From contig MU001512.1 in assembly GCA_010093485.1 (NCBI GenBank), positions 580,842-644,841 on the forward strand: a DNA stretch of 64,000 bases, given 5' to 3'. The DNA is from Karstenula rhodostoma CBS 690.94. Lineage: Eukaryota; Ascomycota; Dothideomycetes; Pleosporales; Didymosphaeriaceae. The position numbers and the translations under genes are program-made. The notes under the pieces are model-generated. The model was not told the origin of the DNA. It saw only the letters and a program-made list of their open reading frames with translations, and made no database searches. Shown in pieces: positions 1 to 10,184 of this stretch. Position 1 is the stretch's first letter; each line of letters opens with the position of its first letter.

Positions 1-146
1 CGTATACTCTGATTTCGTCGTAGATCGTCCGGATATTTTTCCCGCCCAGGGTTTAGCCAACCGAAGAGCTCGTCCTTTTCAAACGCCCGATGGGTGATTT
101 CGAAGATATCGGGCAGGTCTTCTCGTTTCACGGATCGCACGCGCAT
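1..146 (-). CDS. GNAT-type N-acetyltransferase, N-terminal fragment (cut by window edge)
   Basis: Open frame on the minus strand from an ATG at 146 to the window edge, giving about 48 residues. The start MRVRSVKREDLPDIFEI followed by an acidic/aromatic stretch ending in FGWLNPGREKYPDD is the typical first beta-strand and helix of fungal GNAT acetyltransferases, which move an acetyl group from acetyl-CoA to an amine. The acetyl-CoA-binding motif lies beyond the edge and cannot be checked. Substrate unknown. The family call rests only on this N-terminal pattern. Confidence 0.6.
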   Translation of the reverse strand, partial: MRVRSVKREDLPDIFEITHRAFEKDELFGWLNPGREKYPDDLRRNQSI

Positions 147-480
147 TCTGATATGGTTTGGTCTCAAGGGTCAAGTGTACTTTCTTCTTGATGTTGGAAC
201 AGGCAGCGACTTATGACTCTATCGCGGGCGCTAATGAGGGGGCTGTTGGAGGAAGAGAAAGGGCGTGGCGCCACTAGCGATCCCGCAAATGAAGGTGCCA
301 ATACGTGAGTAAGCTTCCCAACCAACCGACCAAATGAGCATCACGGTCCTGGGATGAGCTCAAATCATCGTCCCATGTTGAGGTCAGCCTATGAAACGGG
401 TCGTTAAAACATCTTTTGCTTATCGCAAGGTGTCTTGTGTTTTGTATTATACGCAGAGACTACTGAAGGTGTCAGCAACC
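147..480. other. Intergenic, no gene seen
   Basis: Holds the upstream region of the GNAT-type gene and the 3' flank of the dienelactone-hydrolase-like gene. No coding pattern or repeat was recognised. Confidence 0.5.
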
Positions 481-1472
481 TCAGAGTTGCTTTTCAAACC
501 AATTCAAAACCTGGGTCACCGAGTCTTCAAGGCATTTCCTCTCGGCTGGATCCTCAGGGTTTCCTCTCACGCTAAAACCGTGCCTTCCTGGCGTGTACAC
601 TTTATTCTCCATCTCTGGAGGAGAAGCCCCAGCTTCTGTCCTCTTCTTCATGATTTCTTCGATCTGGCCCTTTTGCTTGAAAGGTGTGACTTCATCTACC
701 TCACCCCAGCCGATGCTCACAGGAACTGCCAGACCTTCGACGTCCTCCGGAAGCACCACATTGGAGGGATGTAGGGCCACCCCAGCGTCGATGAGCGGCA
801 CCGGCTTGTCGTCTGCGCCTTGAATCGACTCAGACGAGCGACTAGCGCGCAGAACGAATCTCCCGCCCCAACACATGCCCACCATTCCAATCTTTTTCCC
901 TTTCACCTCGTCCGATCGCCTCAGCTTCTGCAGCCATTCGACACATGCTTTGTGCGACTTATCCTTCCCATGCCTGCTAAGCCACATCAAATACCCTGGC
1001 ATGCCAGCTAGTAGTCCCCCGTACTTCGATAGGACAGATTGCTTTGCGGCATCGGCAGGGATGAGGACGTCGGCGAGGCTGAGTCCGAGGGGATCACCTT
1101 GGCAACATCAGACATGTTTGAGAATCGCCAAACTCATCTCGTACCTTCGAAAAAGTCGGGCATGTAGACAAGATACTCTCCACTCTTCGCATATGAATCT
1201 GCGATAAGCTTGTTGTTTGGCAGGTTGTGACTAAAGACATCGGAGTAAATGACAATGATGGCGCGAGGGTTCGTCCTGTTGCCAATGATGTAGGTATCAA
1301 GACCGTGGAGGGGTTCGATACTTCCTTGCGGGAGCCCTGCATGAATGGTACCCTTCAAGTTGTCAGTGTCCTAGAGCGGTTTGCGCGTCGAGTATTGAAA
1401 ACCTACGCTGATGCATTCCACGCAAGCCGTCTCCTTTCCCTCCTTCTTACCAGTCAACGGGCAGGAACTCAT
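481..1472 (-). CDS. Dienelactone hydrolase family protein, 3 exons, 302 aa
   Basis: Model: complement(join(481..1097,1145..1370,1407..1472)). Exon 1 starts MSSCPLTGKKEGKETACVEC; introns are 36 and 47 nt, and all joins keep frame. The protein has the alpha/beta-hydrolase fold of dienelactone hydrolases: the nucleophile motif GMCWGG (Cys about 173), an Asp in WGEVDEV (about 232) and a His in PGRHGF (about 270) form the expected Cys-Asp-His triad. Family members open lactone rings in aromatic degradation or act as general carboxyl-ester hydrolases; the fungal substrate is usually unknown. It lies divergent to a Zn2Cys6 regulator 867 bp away, which might control it. Intron 1 at 36 nt is short, so the exon 1 boundary is the weakest point. 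Confidence 0.85.
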
Positions 1473-2338
1473 TTCGTTTTGTGTCTTGGTGAACGTGTTT
1501 GTAAGATCTAGCGAGCTTTCCACAGCTTAATCTCGTTGAAGGTACAGCGAGGCGAGCTGATTTATATAGCATTCGCTCGCGTGCTTCTCGCGCAATCCTC
1601 GCGGCCCCGATACCCCGCCCCCCGCCATTCGCTCGTCCACAACCAATGTACACGGTGTATACGGGCGTTGTGGCGTCCAACCTTCCTAGATAGTTTCTAC
1701 ATAGTCACAAGCAGATCCATTGGATGAGATTATGATGAGGATTCATTGAACATGAGCCGTAATGCGGGGCGTAAAGCCACTGGGGGTCCAACATTACCAC
1801 CGGGGAGATTATTAGCAGATAGGAGCCTGGTCGGTTCGTGCACACTAGCCCTTCCAAGTACCTCTTTAACCTCCCTTCGTTGGCGTTGACAGCACGTGCT
1901 ACATGGTCTCAGAGCGACTCCTCGGAGCGAGGCTGACACAGCATCGTGTAGCTTACCAAGATGCTAGGCAGTCACGGGTAGTGCAGCTTTCTCTCGAGTG
2001 CAGACGATAGGCTAGATAACACCGCCACTACAGGGGAATAGGGCCGTAAGCGAGAAGATAGACGTTAGAAACGGAATCGGAAGGACGTCCTCTTCTAAGT
2101 GCTGCGAACCGGTTCGCTCAATCAATTAGTGCTACGCATCTCGTAGTGATGTGTGCGTAGAGAATGTAGTAACAATAATAACGGGTGTACGGAGTTCCGA
2201 TGCGGAAGGCCCCCAGGCTATTCCTCAATAGGCAAGCTCATGCGCCTGAAGAGAAAATGACCTCGACTGACCACCAGGAGGACGGCTCGATGATAACCAA
2301 CAAGCGGCGAGGACATTTCATCTCACTTGGATCTGATT
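1473..2338. promoter_or_regulatory. Divergent intergenic region between hydrolase and Zn2Cys6 gene
   Basis: 866 bp separate two start codons facing away from each other, so both promoters must lie here. No convincing gene was seen; a few CGG/CCG triplets occur but no clear operator could be assigned. Confidence 0.4.
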
Positions 2339-4708
2339 ATGGAACACGTCCTCTCTTCTTCCAACAACACCGCTGGATCCTCTTTGTTCTCAGTTGCATC
2401 TGACCAGGTACGCCAACCTGGAGCAACGAAGCCGCGGAGCTGCATCACCTGTCGCACCCGTAGAGTACGCTGTGACAAGAGATCTCCTTGCTCTAACTGC
2501 CGCCGCGCGGGTATTGCATGCGTTGTACCTTCCACAGAAGGACCTCCAAGATGGGCTCGCAACTTGCAAAAGCGTCCGGGTGCTGCTCCCCAAGCCGTTA
2601 CGCCAAGCATCACCAGAGTCAAGGAGAGGTTACAGAATCTGGCGGGCCTGGTCAAACAGTTCGAGCGTGAAATCGAAGAAGCCAATGCATCGGTGCACAC
2701 TCCAATCAGTGCAGGTGGTGATGCGACCGACACTGGTACACAACAACGGCCGTCAAGTCCAGGGTTTCAAACCGCAGCAAGGCCCAACTCGGTCCTCAGC
2801 CAAAGCGGGAAGTTCTGTGGAAGCAGTTCCCACTATGTGACTAGCACGTTCTGGGGGAAGATTGACCAGGAGATTTCTGCGCTCCGAGCAGATACTCAGG
2901 GTGTCGCAGAACTGGATTCTGACAGTTCTGAAGATGAGCTTCGGACGCCAGAAATAGCGACAATATCACCGACACCAACACTTTCAGATCCCAGAGCTTT
3001 TCTTTTCGGAACTAACCCAAACACCTCGTTGGACGAATACCGTCCCTTAGCCAGCCAGATACCATACCTTCTGGAAGTGTATGAGCGTAACGTTAACTTC
3101 TTTGTCCGCGTCATACATATGCCAACGTTGCTCAAAACAACTTGCTCTCCAGGGTCCACGACAGCTCTCGCTCCTTCCGATGAAGCTCTCTTCTTTGGAG
3201 TTTACTACGCAGCCATCGCCTCTATGGAAGACTCCGAAGTACAATCTAGCTTCGGGGTCTCGAGAGCCGTACTCACCACAAAATATCGCCTTGGACTCGA
3301 AACCTGCCTGGCTCGCGCAGACTTCCTCAACAACCCTACGATTACCGTGGTGAAAGCTCTCACCCTTTTTCTCGCCCTGCATCGTAGGAGTGAGAGTCCT
3401 AGATTTGTTTGGATGATGTTTGGATTGTTGACGAGGATGGCGCAGTACCTTGGGTTGCATAGAGATGGAGAAGGCTCGCTTCACCGGACTGTATTCGAAG
3501 TCGAAATGTGCAGAAGGGTATGGTGGGCGATATGCCTTCTCGATCAAAAGGTTTCGGAAGATCAAGGAACGCACATGGTCTACGCGTCGCTCGACTCTGA
3601 CACGAAATACCCCCTTAATATCAACGACGCAGATATCAGTCCGCAAACGACAGTCACCCCGTCCGAGCGCTACGGCGTGACAGACGTATCCTTTGCCCGC
3701 ATTAGCGCTGCCTTGACCGACGTCCACCGCCAACTTCTGTCGTCCGGCTTAAACTTAAGCTTCAAAGAAAGACTTGTTCTAATCGAGGAGATCTCCCAAA
3801 AATTTCAATCGCAATACCTGCAATATAAGACTGACACGGATGGCGGCTTGATTTATTGGGTGTCGGTATCCATGGCACGACTCGTTATGGCGAAACTTAC
3901 GCTTATATCCTTCGCCCCGGTCATTTGCAGACGGGCTCCAAACTCCCGTGCCGAAGCACCAATGGAGAACATGCACTGCACGAAGCTGTTTCACGCTGCG
4001 ATACTAGTCGCAGAGTACAATCATGCTATGAATGCAGAGGAGGCGTGTAGGCACTGGCGATGGGTGTATCAAACATGTACGCACTGGCATGCATCCGTGT
4101 ATCTTGCGCTGGAAATACCAAGAAGACAGTGGAGTCCTACCGTGGAGCGGGCGTGGGTTGCACTGAACAGTCCGTGGCTGATCCCCCCAAAGACCTTGAA
4201 GGACCAAGACAAACAGATATGGTTTCCTATCAGGAAGCTGATTCGCAACGTGCAGAGACATCGAGAAGCAGAATTGCATCGCCTGCGCACAAACCCGCAA
4301 GTTGCGCGTGATTTGGAGATGCTAGATAAGAAAGTCCCGTTCGCTTCGCATCCTGCTCCATTTCCCACTGCTGGATTAGAAGAAGTCTTCCTCCAGCGAT
4401 GGCGCCGTGTTGTGGGTCTCGATGATGGCTCTCAAAAGACCATGTCTGATGCAGCACTTGACGATCCGTTGGTGTTCCTCACGTACAGTGCTCACCATGA
4501 ACTCGAGGATCAAATTGCCCAGGCAACCAGCGGGCGAACTAATGAGGCCGTCTGGGAAACCGCAGATGTGGGTGTGGATAGTTTTTTTAGTGCATTGGGT
4601 CCATGGCCCGGGGATAACGAGATGGAGTGGGATGCATCGGAAGACTGGCAGGCTTGGATCGACGCGGCCTTCAATGCTGAGCATGTAGAGCTGCAAGAGG
4701 TCAGGTAG
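2339..4708 (+). CDS. Zn2Cys6 transcription factor with fungal-specific domain, 789 aa
   Basis: Single exon. The first true ATG is at 2339 (MEHVLSS); the frame extends a few codons upstream without an ATG. Residues 35-61 form a binuclear zinc cluster with spacing C-X2-C-X6-C-X5-C-X2-C-X6-C. A short linker and a leucine-containing helix (about 90-110) may be the dimerisation element. From about residue 250 to 440 a fungal-specific transcription factor domain is recognisable, including the YLGLHRDGE and RRVWWAICLLDQ signatures. Nuclear DNA-binding activator or repressor; targets unknown. The closest candidate target is the divergent dienelactone-hydrolase-like gene. Confidence 0.92.
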   Translation: MEHVLSSSNNTAGSSLFSVASDQVRQPGATKPRSCITCRTRRVRCDKRSPCSNCRRAGIACVVPSTEGPPRWARNLQKRPGAAPQAVTPSITRVKERLQNLAGLVKQFEREIEEANASVHTPISAGGDATDTGTQQRPSSPGFQTAARPNSVLSQSGKFCGSSSHYVTSTFWGKIDQEISALRADTQGVAELDSDSSEDELRTPEIATISPTPTLSDPRAFLFGTNPNTSLDEYRPLASQIPYLLEVYERNVNFFVRVIHMPTLLKTTCSPGSTTALAPSDEALFFGVYYAAIASMEDSEVQSSFGVSRAVLTTKYRLGLETCLARADFLNNPTITVVKALTLFLALHRRSESPRFVWMMFGLLTRMAQYLGLHRDGEGSLHRTVFEVEMCRRVWWAICLLDQKVSEDQGTHMVYASLDSDTKYPLNINDADISPQTTVTPSERYGVTDVSFARISAALTDVHRQLLSSGLNLSFKERLVLIEEISQKFQSQYLQYKTDTDGGLIYWVSVSMARLVMAKLTLISFAPVICRRAPNSRAEAPMENMHCTKLFHAAILVAEYNHAMNAEEACRHWRWVYQTCTHWHASVYLALEIPRRQWSPTVERAWVALNSPWLIPPKTLKDQDKQIWFPIRKLIRNVQRHREAELHRLRTNPQVARDLEMLDKKVPFASHPAPFPTAGLEEVFLQRWRRVVGLDDGSQKTMSDAALDDPLVFLTYSAHHELEDQIAQATSGRTNEAVWETADVGVDSFFSALGPWPGDNEMEWDASEDWQAWIDAAFNAEHVELQEVR

Positions 4709-5194
4709 CCAAAGTCCACTAAGCGCCTCCCGGGGTTTTCTTCTACGAAGATACGATCCACAGGGTAAATATCCATAGCAAAGATAGAACAAGTAATTGA
4801 AAGAGCTGCCTTCTAGTATACTTCAGCTTGATGGCCAGGTATCGCCAATAGTGATAGCCGCATCCATCGCCCAATGAGCTATCTAGTGAGGCGGTTCCAT
4901 GTTTGCGTTCTACGGGAGACCTCGCGGACGGGTAGATGGTGGGGTGACCCAGATCGGCTTAGCGCTGTTTAGCGCTCGGTTAACCGCCAAGGATTGGCAG
5001 TGTGCGCCCGACGAAATTCATTGAACCTCCAAACCGCCCGACCTTTGTGAACGACAGCCCCGACGTAGACCGACGACTTCTAACCAGTACGTGACCTACC
5101 TTGAAGACAGCGTCTGCCGACCACTTGAAAGACGGCACCGCTAACGCACCCGCAGCAGCGACCTCTCCACCTCGACCTCGCTCAACCACACAAC
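4709..5194. other. Intergenic, promoter of RPS29
   Basis: 486 bp between the regulator stop and the S29 start. No gene or repeat recognised; the 3' part must hold the S29 promoter and 5' UTR. Confidence 0.5.
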
Positions 5195-5611
5195 ATGTCT
5201 CACGAATCCGTCTGGTACTCGCGCCCGCGCACCTACGGCAAGGGCTCCCGCGAGTGGTACGTCTAGCCTTCTTATATGCATGCGCAATGGCCGATCTGTG
5301 GCGGGGAAGGAGGACAATGATGGCCAGCATGGTCCTGAAACGGGGCATGCGATGGAGCACCCGAGTGGATTGGATGTGTGCTAATGGGATTGTGCACAGC
5401 CGCGTCTGCACCCACCCTGCTGGTCTCATCCGCAAGTACGGCCTCAACATCTGCCGTCAGTGCTTCCGCGAGAAGAGCGCCGACATTGGTTTCGTCAAGG
5501 TACGAATGTCCTGCGTAACACGCACGCCGCTGCATTTCGCACGCTACGCGCACCCGGCACAGCGTAAAGCATTCAAGCAGACCAGGAGCTAACGTCGAAC
5601 AGCACCGATAA
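5195..5611 (+). CDS. RPS29: 40S ribosomal protein S29 (uS14), 3 exons, 56 aa
   Basis: Model: join(5195..5256,5400..5499,5603..5611). Exon 1 gives [20 protein letters not shown], exon 2 starts inside the Cys codon and reads [20 protein letters not shown] onwards, and exon 3 codes only His-Arg and the stop. The 56-residue length and the two CxxC zinc-binding pairs (CRVC and CRQC) match the eukaryotic S29 family, a zinc-binding protein of the small-subunit head. Introns (143 and 103 nt) are longer than most in this window, as is common in fungal ribosomal protein genes. Too short and split to appear as one open frame. Confidence 0.96.
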
Positions 5612-6125
5612 ATTCCCCATGCATTGGCGGTCGGAGTAGCGGAGGAAAAGGCGCGACGGTTATACACAATGACAATGTGACGAACATGGATACGAGGGCA
5701 TGAGGAGCCTCACATCGGATATGGCATGCATGCATAGCTGGGCTCTTTCGGTTATCCTGTCCTGCTTTTAGACAGGGATGGGAGGTGTCGGTTCGGTTCG
5801 ATAACAAATTCAAGTCCTGAATTCACAAACCATGGGATCCGCGTGGCCTACACTCACACATCGGTGTGAAAAACCCTAGGCGTTATAAAGACATGCAAAC
5901 TGCGGAGTGGCACTGAGTGGCGGTGAACCTCCATTCGCAATAGAGCACTGTCTACGGTCGGTCTCCGCCCTGCACCGTCAACGCCAGCAGAATCAGAGCT
6001 CGCGTGTGCAAAATGTTATCGTCGATACTGCAGATGCTATATACCACCAGTGCCCTATGCAACAATCGGCGCCCAACGGATAGTCAGAGTACGCCCGAGA
6101 ACGCCCGACTGCGCACCCAACGCGC
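5612..6125. other. Convergent intergenic region
   Basis: 514 bp between the stops of RPS29 and POL12; holds both 3' UTRs. Nothing else recognised. Confidence 0.5.
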
Positions 6126-8334
6126 TTAGATCTTCACAATGTCCACCCTCGTCCTTTCCCACAACTTATGCGCCACCGCAGCCCCCTTCGCCCTCTCATC
6201 CTCGCTCACATCCGCAGGTCGAACTACTAACCTCGCGTACGTGCCTGCTGCCCTGCGTTTACTCAACGTCCCCGGGTTGATAACCAACACGCTTTCCACA
6301 ACCTGAGGAACATATATTAGTATACTCGCTCAAACCAGGACAGATGTGGTGGAACATACCTTGACAAAACCCTGTAGAACGCTAGGCGTAATTAGCACAT
6401 CCGGCCTAACATTCAGCATCTCGCCCAGCTTGAGATAACTTGTATCCACCATGGTGCCGAGCGACAGAAACGGACTGGGACCCTCGTCCTCAGCCTCCCC
6501 CTCCGCAGCACCCTCCTTGAACACCGCAGCTTCCACCGGCGCAGGCGCGAGCAGTTTCTCCCTCCCTGTAGGCGGGAACACCGGCAGGAAACTGCGCTGC
6601 TCGAGGACATTCTTCGCGGCCCGTTCATACAGATGCACGGTCCTCGCCTTCCCGCTCGCGAACTCTTCTTTCTGCAGCATGTGCAGGACATCCAGCGACG
6701 ACATGCCCACGATGAACTCGTTCATGCTCAGCGTCATGGGATTCGTCACACACTGCACCTGCTTCCCTGCGGCGCCAAATCCCAGCTCTTTCTTCGCGAA
6801 CTTGTCCTGCGGGAAGGCTGCGTGGTGGTGGTGTGCGTCGCGCAGGGATGGCACGAGGATGACGTTGCACGTCGGGAGACGCTGGGCGAAGGACTGGATG
6901 GCGGAGGAGATGAAGTGGCGGAAGAGATCTGTCATGGTGGCCTGGTCTGGGGAGGTGAGGTGCGGCGGGATGTCGAAGTCTCCTGAGCGGATGAGGGGGT
7001 GCTCTGCGTCGAGGAAGGGGCCGATTAGGACGACGCTGTCGGCGTAGGCTTCGACGGCGTTGTCGAGGAAGGTGTGTAGCGGCGCGAAGTCGAGATTCTG
7101 GTCTGTGGTATAGGGGCCGGATGCTATGAGGACGGTCAGGGGGCGCACGGCGGAGGGGTCGGATTCGGGCGTGTCGAGGTACCGCGCGTTGTAGCTGTCT
7201 AATTCTGCGGGGGTGGAGGCGGGCTGGGTGAGGAGGGGGAAGGAGAGCACTTCCGAGACGACGAAGTTCTCGCCCGAGGCGTTGATTCCTCGGAGTGCAA
7301 CGATTTGTCCTGGGAAGAAGTTGTATGATACCAGTCTATCGAGGGCCAGAGGAACCCTTCGTCCGGAGCCCCATCGTCGGGACCCCTCTAGCACTATGGA
7401 CGCAGCATTGAGCTTGCCCTCGCTGGTGTCGGAACAAATCCGCCCCACTGCGATGACCTCGTTTGGAGACTGGTATGAAGGGTTGCCGAAGGCGCTGTCT
7501 TCTAGATCGAGGTGTTCTTGGAGCAACTGGCGGAACTCGTCAATGCGGTCGTCGAGTACCTCGGAGGCTTCAGAGAGTTTCATCGCCATGGTTTTGTAGG
7601 AGAATTTGGACATGTCGGTATTGGCCTTGAGCTTGATACGTGTTTCTGAGGGTGGCTCCTCTGGGACATCGGAGAGTGGGATGTGTCCGTTTAACTGTTC
7701 GGCGATGTCGCCTGCATTTTTGCGAGAAGAGAAGTCGAAGATACTGTCTTTCGTCAATGGATGCTACACGTACGGTCCGAGACATATACACACGCTCCGT
7801 CGCCGGCTTCGCCTCTGGGTGTATGTCCCCCTGCTGGAGAGCTCATCTCATGGTTTTTGTGCGCCTTACCGGCGGGTGTGTCGAAGTTTGATCGTCGCTT
7901 TGCCGCGCTACCCAGAGCGCTTGCTCGTGGGGTCGAGATCATGCCATCTAGCCTGGGTTCGATTAGCATGCCTGCTCTTTGTGGTCCTCTCAGTACAGCA
8001 CGTACATATCATACATGTCCCCGCCCTTCGCCGCTCTGGGTGTGGGTGCCACTCGCTTCGCATCGCTTCTCTGTTGTACTTTTCCTCTGCTCTCTTTCTC
8101 CAACAAATCTTGCAGGTTCTTTTTAAAGTCTCTCGCCGTCTTCAGATCCAGCTTGTTCTCCTCCCCGCCCATTTTCATGTTGTACGCCTGCCATTTGAAG
8201 TCGAGCTCTTCCGCAGATATTGAGAATATCCGCTGGATGGACTGCAGTTCGTTGAGGACTGCGGAGGGAACATCGTTATCCTTTGTGCCGCAATAGCGCT
8301 CGAAGCGTTCGGAGAGCTCGGCTGTGTCGTCCAT
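6126..8334 (-). CDS. POL12: DNA polymerase alpha subunit B, 4 exons, 682 aa
   Basis: Model: complement(join(6126..6302,6360..7743,7794..7952,8006..8334)). The N-terminal domain (MDDTAELSERFERY, then EELDFKWQAYNMK) is the helical B-subunit domain that contacts the rest of the polymerase alpha/primase complex. The middle carries the RRVPLALDRL OB-fold region, and the C-terminal half is the inactive phosphoesterase-like domain (VLIASGPYTT, VVLIGPFLDAEHP, VILVPSLRDAHHH). The last exon ends in WERTRVDIVKI. Introns are 53, 50 and 57 nt; all joins are in phase. It is the non-catalytic B subunit needed for initiation of DNA replication in the nucleus. Length lies between the human and yeast proteins. 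Confidence 0.95.
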
Positions 8335-8709
8335 GGCGTTTGTGGTGCGCGGCTAGAATCAGTAAAGGTGGAAAATAACAACAGCGGCGCCGAGTATGAG
8401 CGTTGAGCGTGCAGTTGGGCAATGTGCTGAGACAGTGGGACGGCGACGCGCTCCACAGCTTCGAGACGCGTTCTGACGCGTCGAGAAACCCACCCCACGC
8501 TGCGGCAAAGCTAGCCGCGAAAGGGGTACTTAGCGAGACCGGCCGTACAGCGATCCGCGCCATTGGTACATGTGTTGTTTCGTCGTAGTGAAACCAGGGT
8601 TCCTCCAGTTTTCCGGAAGAGGAGCCTTGTCAGCTTCCTCTTTTTGATATAACCAAACAACAACTTTCGTCTGCCGCCTTCACTCGCCTCCAGATAAATA
8701 TCCAGTACC
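8335..8709. promoter_or_regulatory. Divergent promoter, POL12 / Sec14-like gene
   Basis: 375 bp between two start codons facing apart. No other gene. Holds both core promoters; several CGCG-type motifs occur near 8450-8480 (GACGCGTC at about 8475-8482 resembles an MCB box, the MBF site expected at replication genes). Confidence 0.45.
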
Positions 8710-9799
8710 ATGTCTGCCACTGGCCCTTTCCCGCACCCAGCGGAGGGCAAGCAGCCCGCCGCGCCGCCTGCTCTCACCGCCGACCAGCAGAAAAAGTACG
8801 ACGAGCTGCTCACGACGGTTAAGCCATGGTCGACGCTCCCGAAGACGTCGGCGAAGGGCGCAGAGGAGGAGGCCCTCTCAGATCCCGAGCGCATGTGGCT
8901 TACCCGCGAATGCCTCCTGCGATACCTCCGTGCCACCAAATGGAACGTGCCGAATGCCACTCAGCGTCTGCGGGACACCCTCATCTGGCGGAGAGAGTAT
9001 GGAACGGACCGCTTCACAGCTGATTATATCTCCGAAGAGAACGCCACAGGTAAACGCGCTTTCCCCTTGAATTAAGCAGGCGCTCATTGTACCCTTCAAG
9101 GCAAGCAAGTCGCCCTAGGCTACGATAACGAAGGCAGGCCGTGCCTCTACCTCCTACCAAACAAGCAGAACACGAAAAACAGCCCGAAGCAGGTCGAACA
9201 CTTGGTCTACATGCTGGAGCGCACACTCGACATTACACCGCCGGGCCAGGAGACGCTGGCGCTGCTGGTCGACTTCCGGAACAGCAGTGCCGGGAGCCAA
9301 CCCAGCATTGGGACGGGCAGACAGGTGTTGAGCATCCTACAGAACCACTACCCAGAGCGACTGGGCAGAGCATTTATTACCCATTGTCAGGCTCCTGCAG
9401 CCCTCGGCCTGTAGTATATCGTGCTAACCCTTCGCAGTGCCCTGGTACGTTACCACCTTCCTCAAGCTCATCTCCCCCTTCATCGACCCCGTCACAAAAA
9501 CCAAAATGCGCTACAACGAGCCCCTCACCGACCACATCCCCGCCGCACAACTCATGAAGGACACCGGCGGCGAAGTCGACTTCACGTACGACCACAGCGT
9601 CTACTGGCCCGCGCTCGCCAAGCTGGCCGAGGTCCGCCGGAGGGAACGAACCGAGCGGTGGGAGAAGGCCGGTAAGGTTGTCGGCGAGAGCGAGATATAC
9701 CTATGGGGAGGTGAAGAGAGAAGCGTTGCAGCGGAGCCAACGCCGACTGCGACGGCGCAGGCGCCGCAGCCGACGGCCGAGGCTACAGCTACAGCATAG
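8710..9799 (+). CDS. Sec14/CRAL-TRIO lipid-transfer protein, PDR16 type, 3 exons, 328 aa
   Basis: Model: join(8710..9049,9101..9385,9438..9799), introns 51 and 52 nt. Exon 1 carries the CRAL-TRIO N-terminal helix region (WLTRECLLRYLRATKW, TLIWRREYG), exon 2 the lipid-binding fold (GYDNEGRPCLYLLPNKQNT, VDFRNSS) and exon 3 the LPWYVTTFLKLISPFIDPVT segment and C-terminal helices. Sequence order matches the Pdr16-like branch of Sec14 proteins, which transfer phosphatidylinositol and sterols or other lipids between membranes and affect azole tolerance in yeasts. The last 30 residues are a low-complexity Thr/Ala/Pro tail. The exact ligand cannot be read from sequence. Confidence 0.9.
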
Positions 9800-10184
9800 A
9801 AGTAGCGTTTATTCGTTACTAAACGTCGTATAGTGTTTTGTGCGAGCGAGAAAGCATGATAGATAATAGATCTGGCTCCATGCGGCCGTGATAGTACCCT
9901 GCCTGCGTTGCGAAGTCTGTCCTCCATTCTCTTCTCGTCCACATGCCACACTTTACTCCACAGCATTGCAACCTTCGACCATCTAAAGAGTATTTGAATG
10001 AAATTCGTTGCTTTCATGAACAATGTATGGATTAGACTTGGAAAGGACACCCCTTCGCGGTGGTGAGAAGTAGTTATTTACAATCGGAGAGAAGACATTG
10101 CCCTGCACACCATGCGCAGCCCTTCCAAATCCCGCAAGACGAGAAACCTCCCTCGCCCCAAGACTCAACAGTACCGAACAACTC
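9800..10184. other. Convergent intergenic region
   Basis: 385 bp between two stop codons; 3' UTRs only as far as I can see. Confidence 0.5.
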
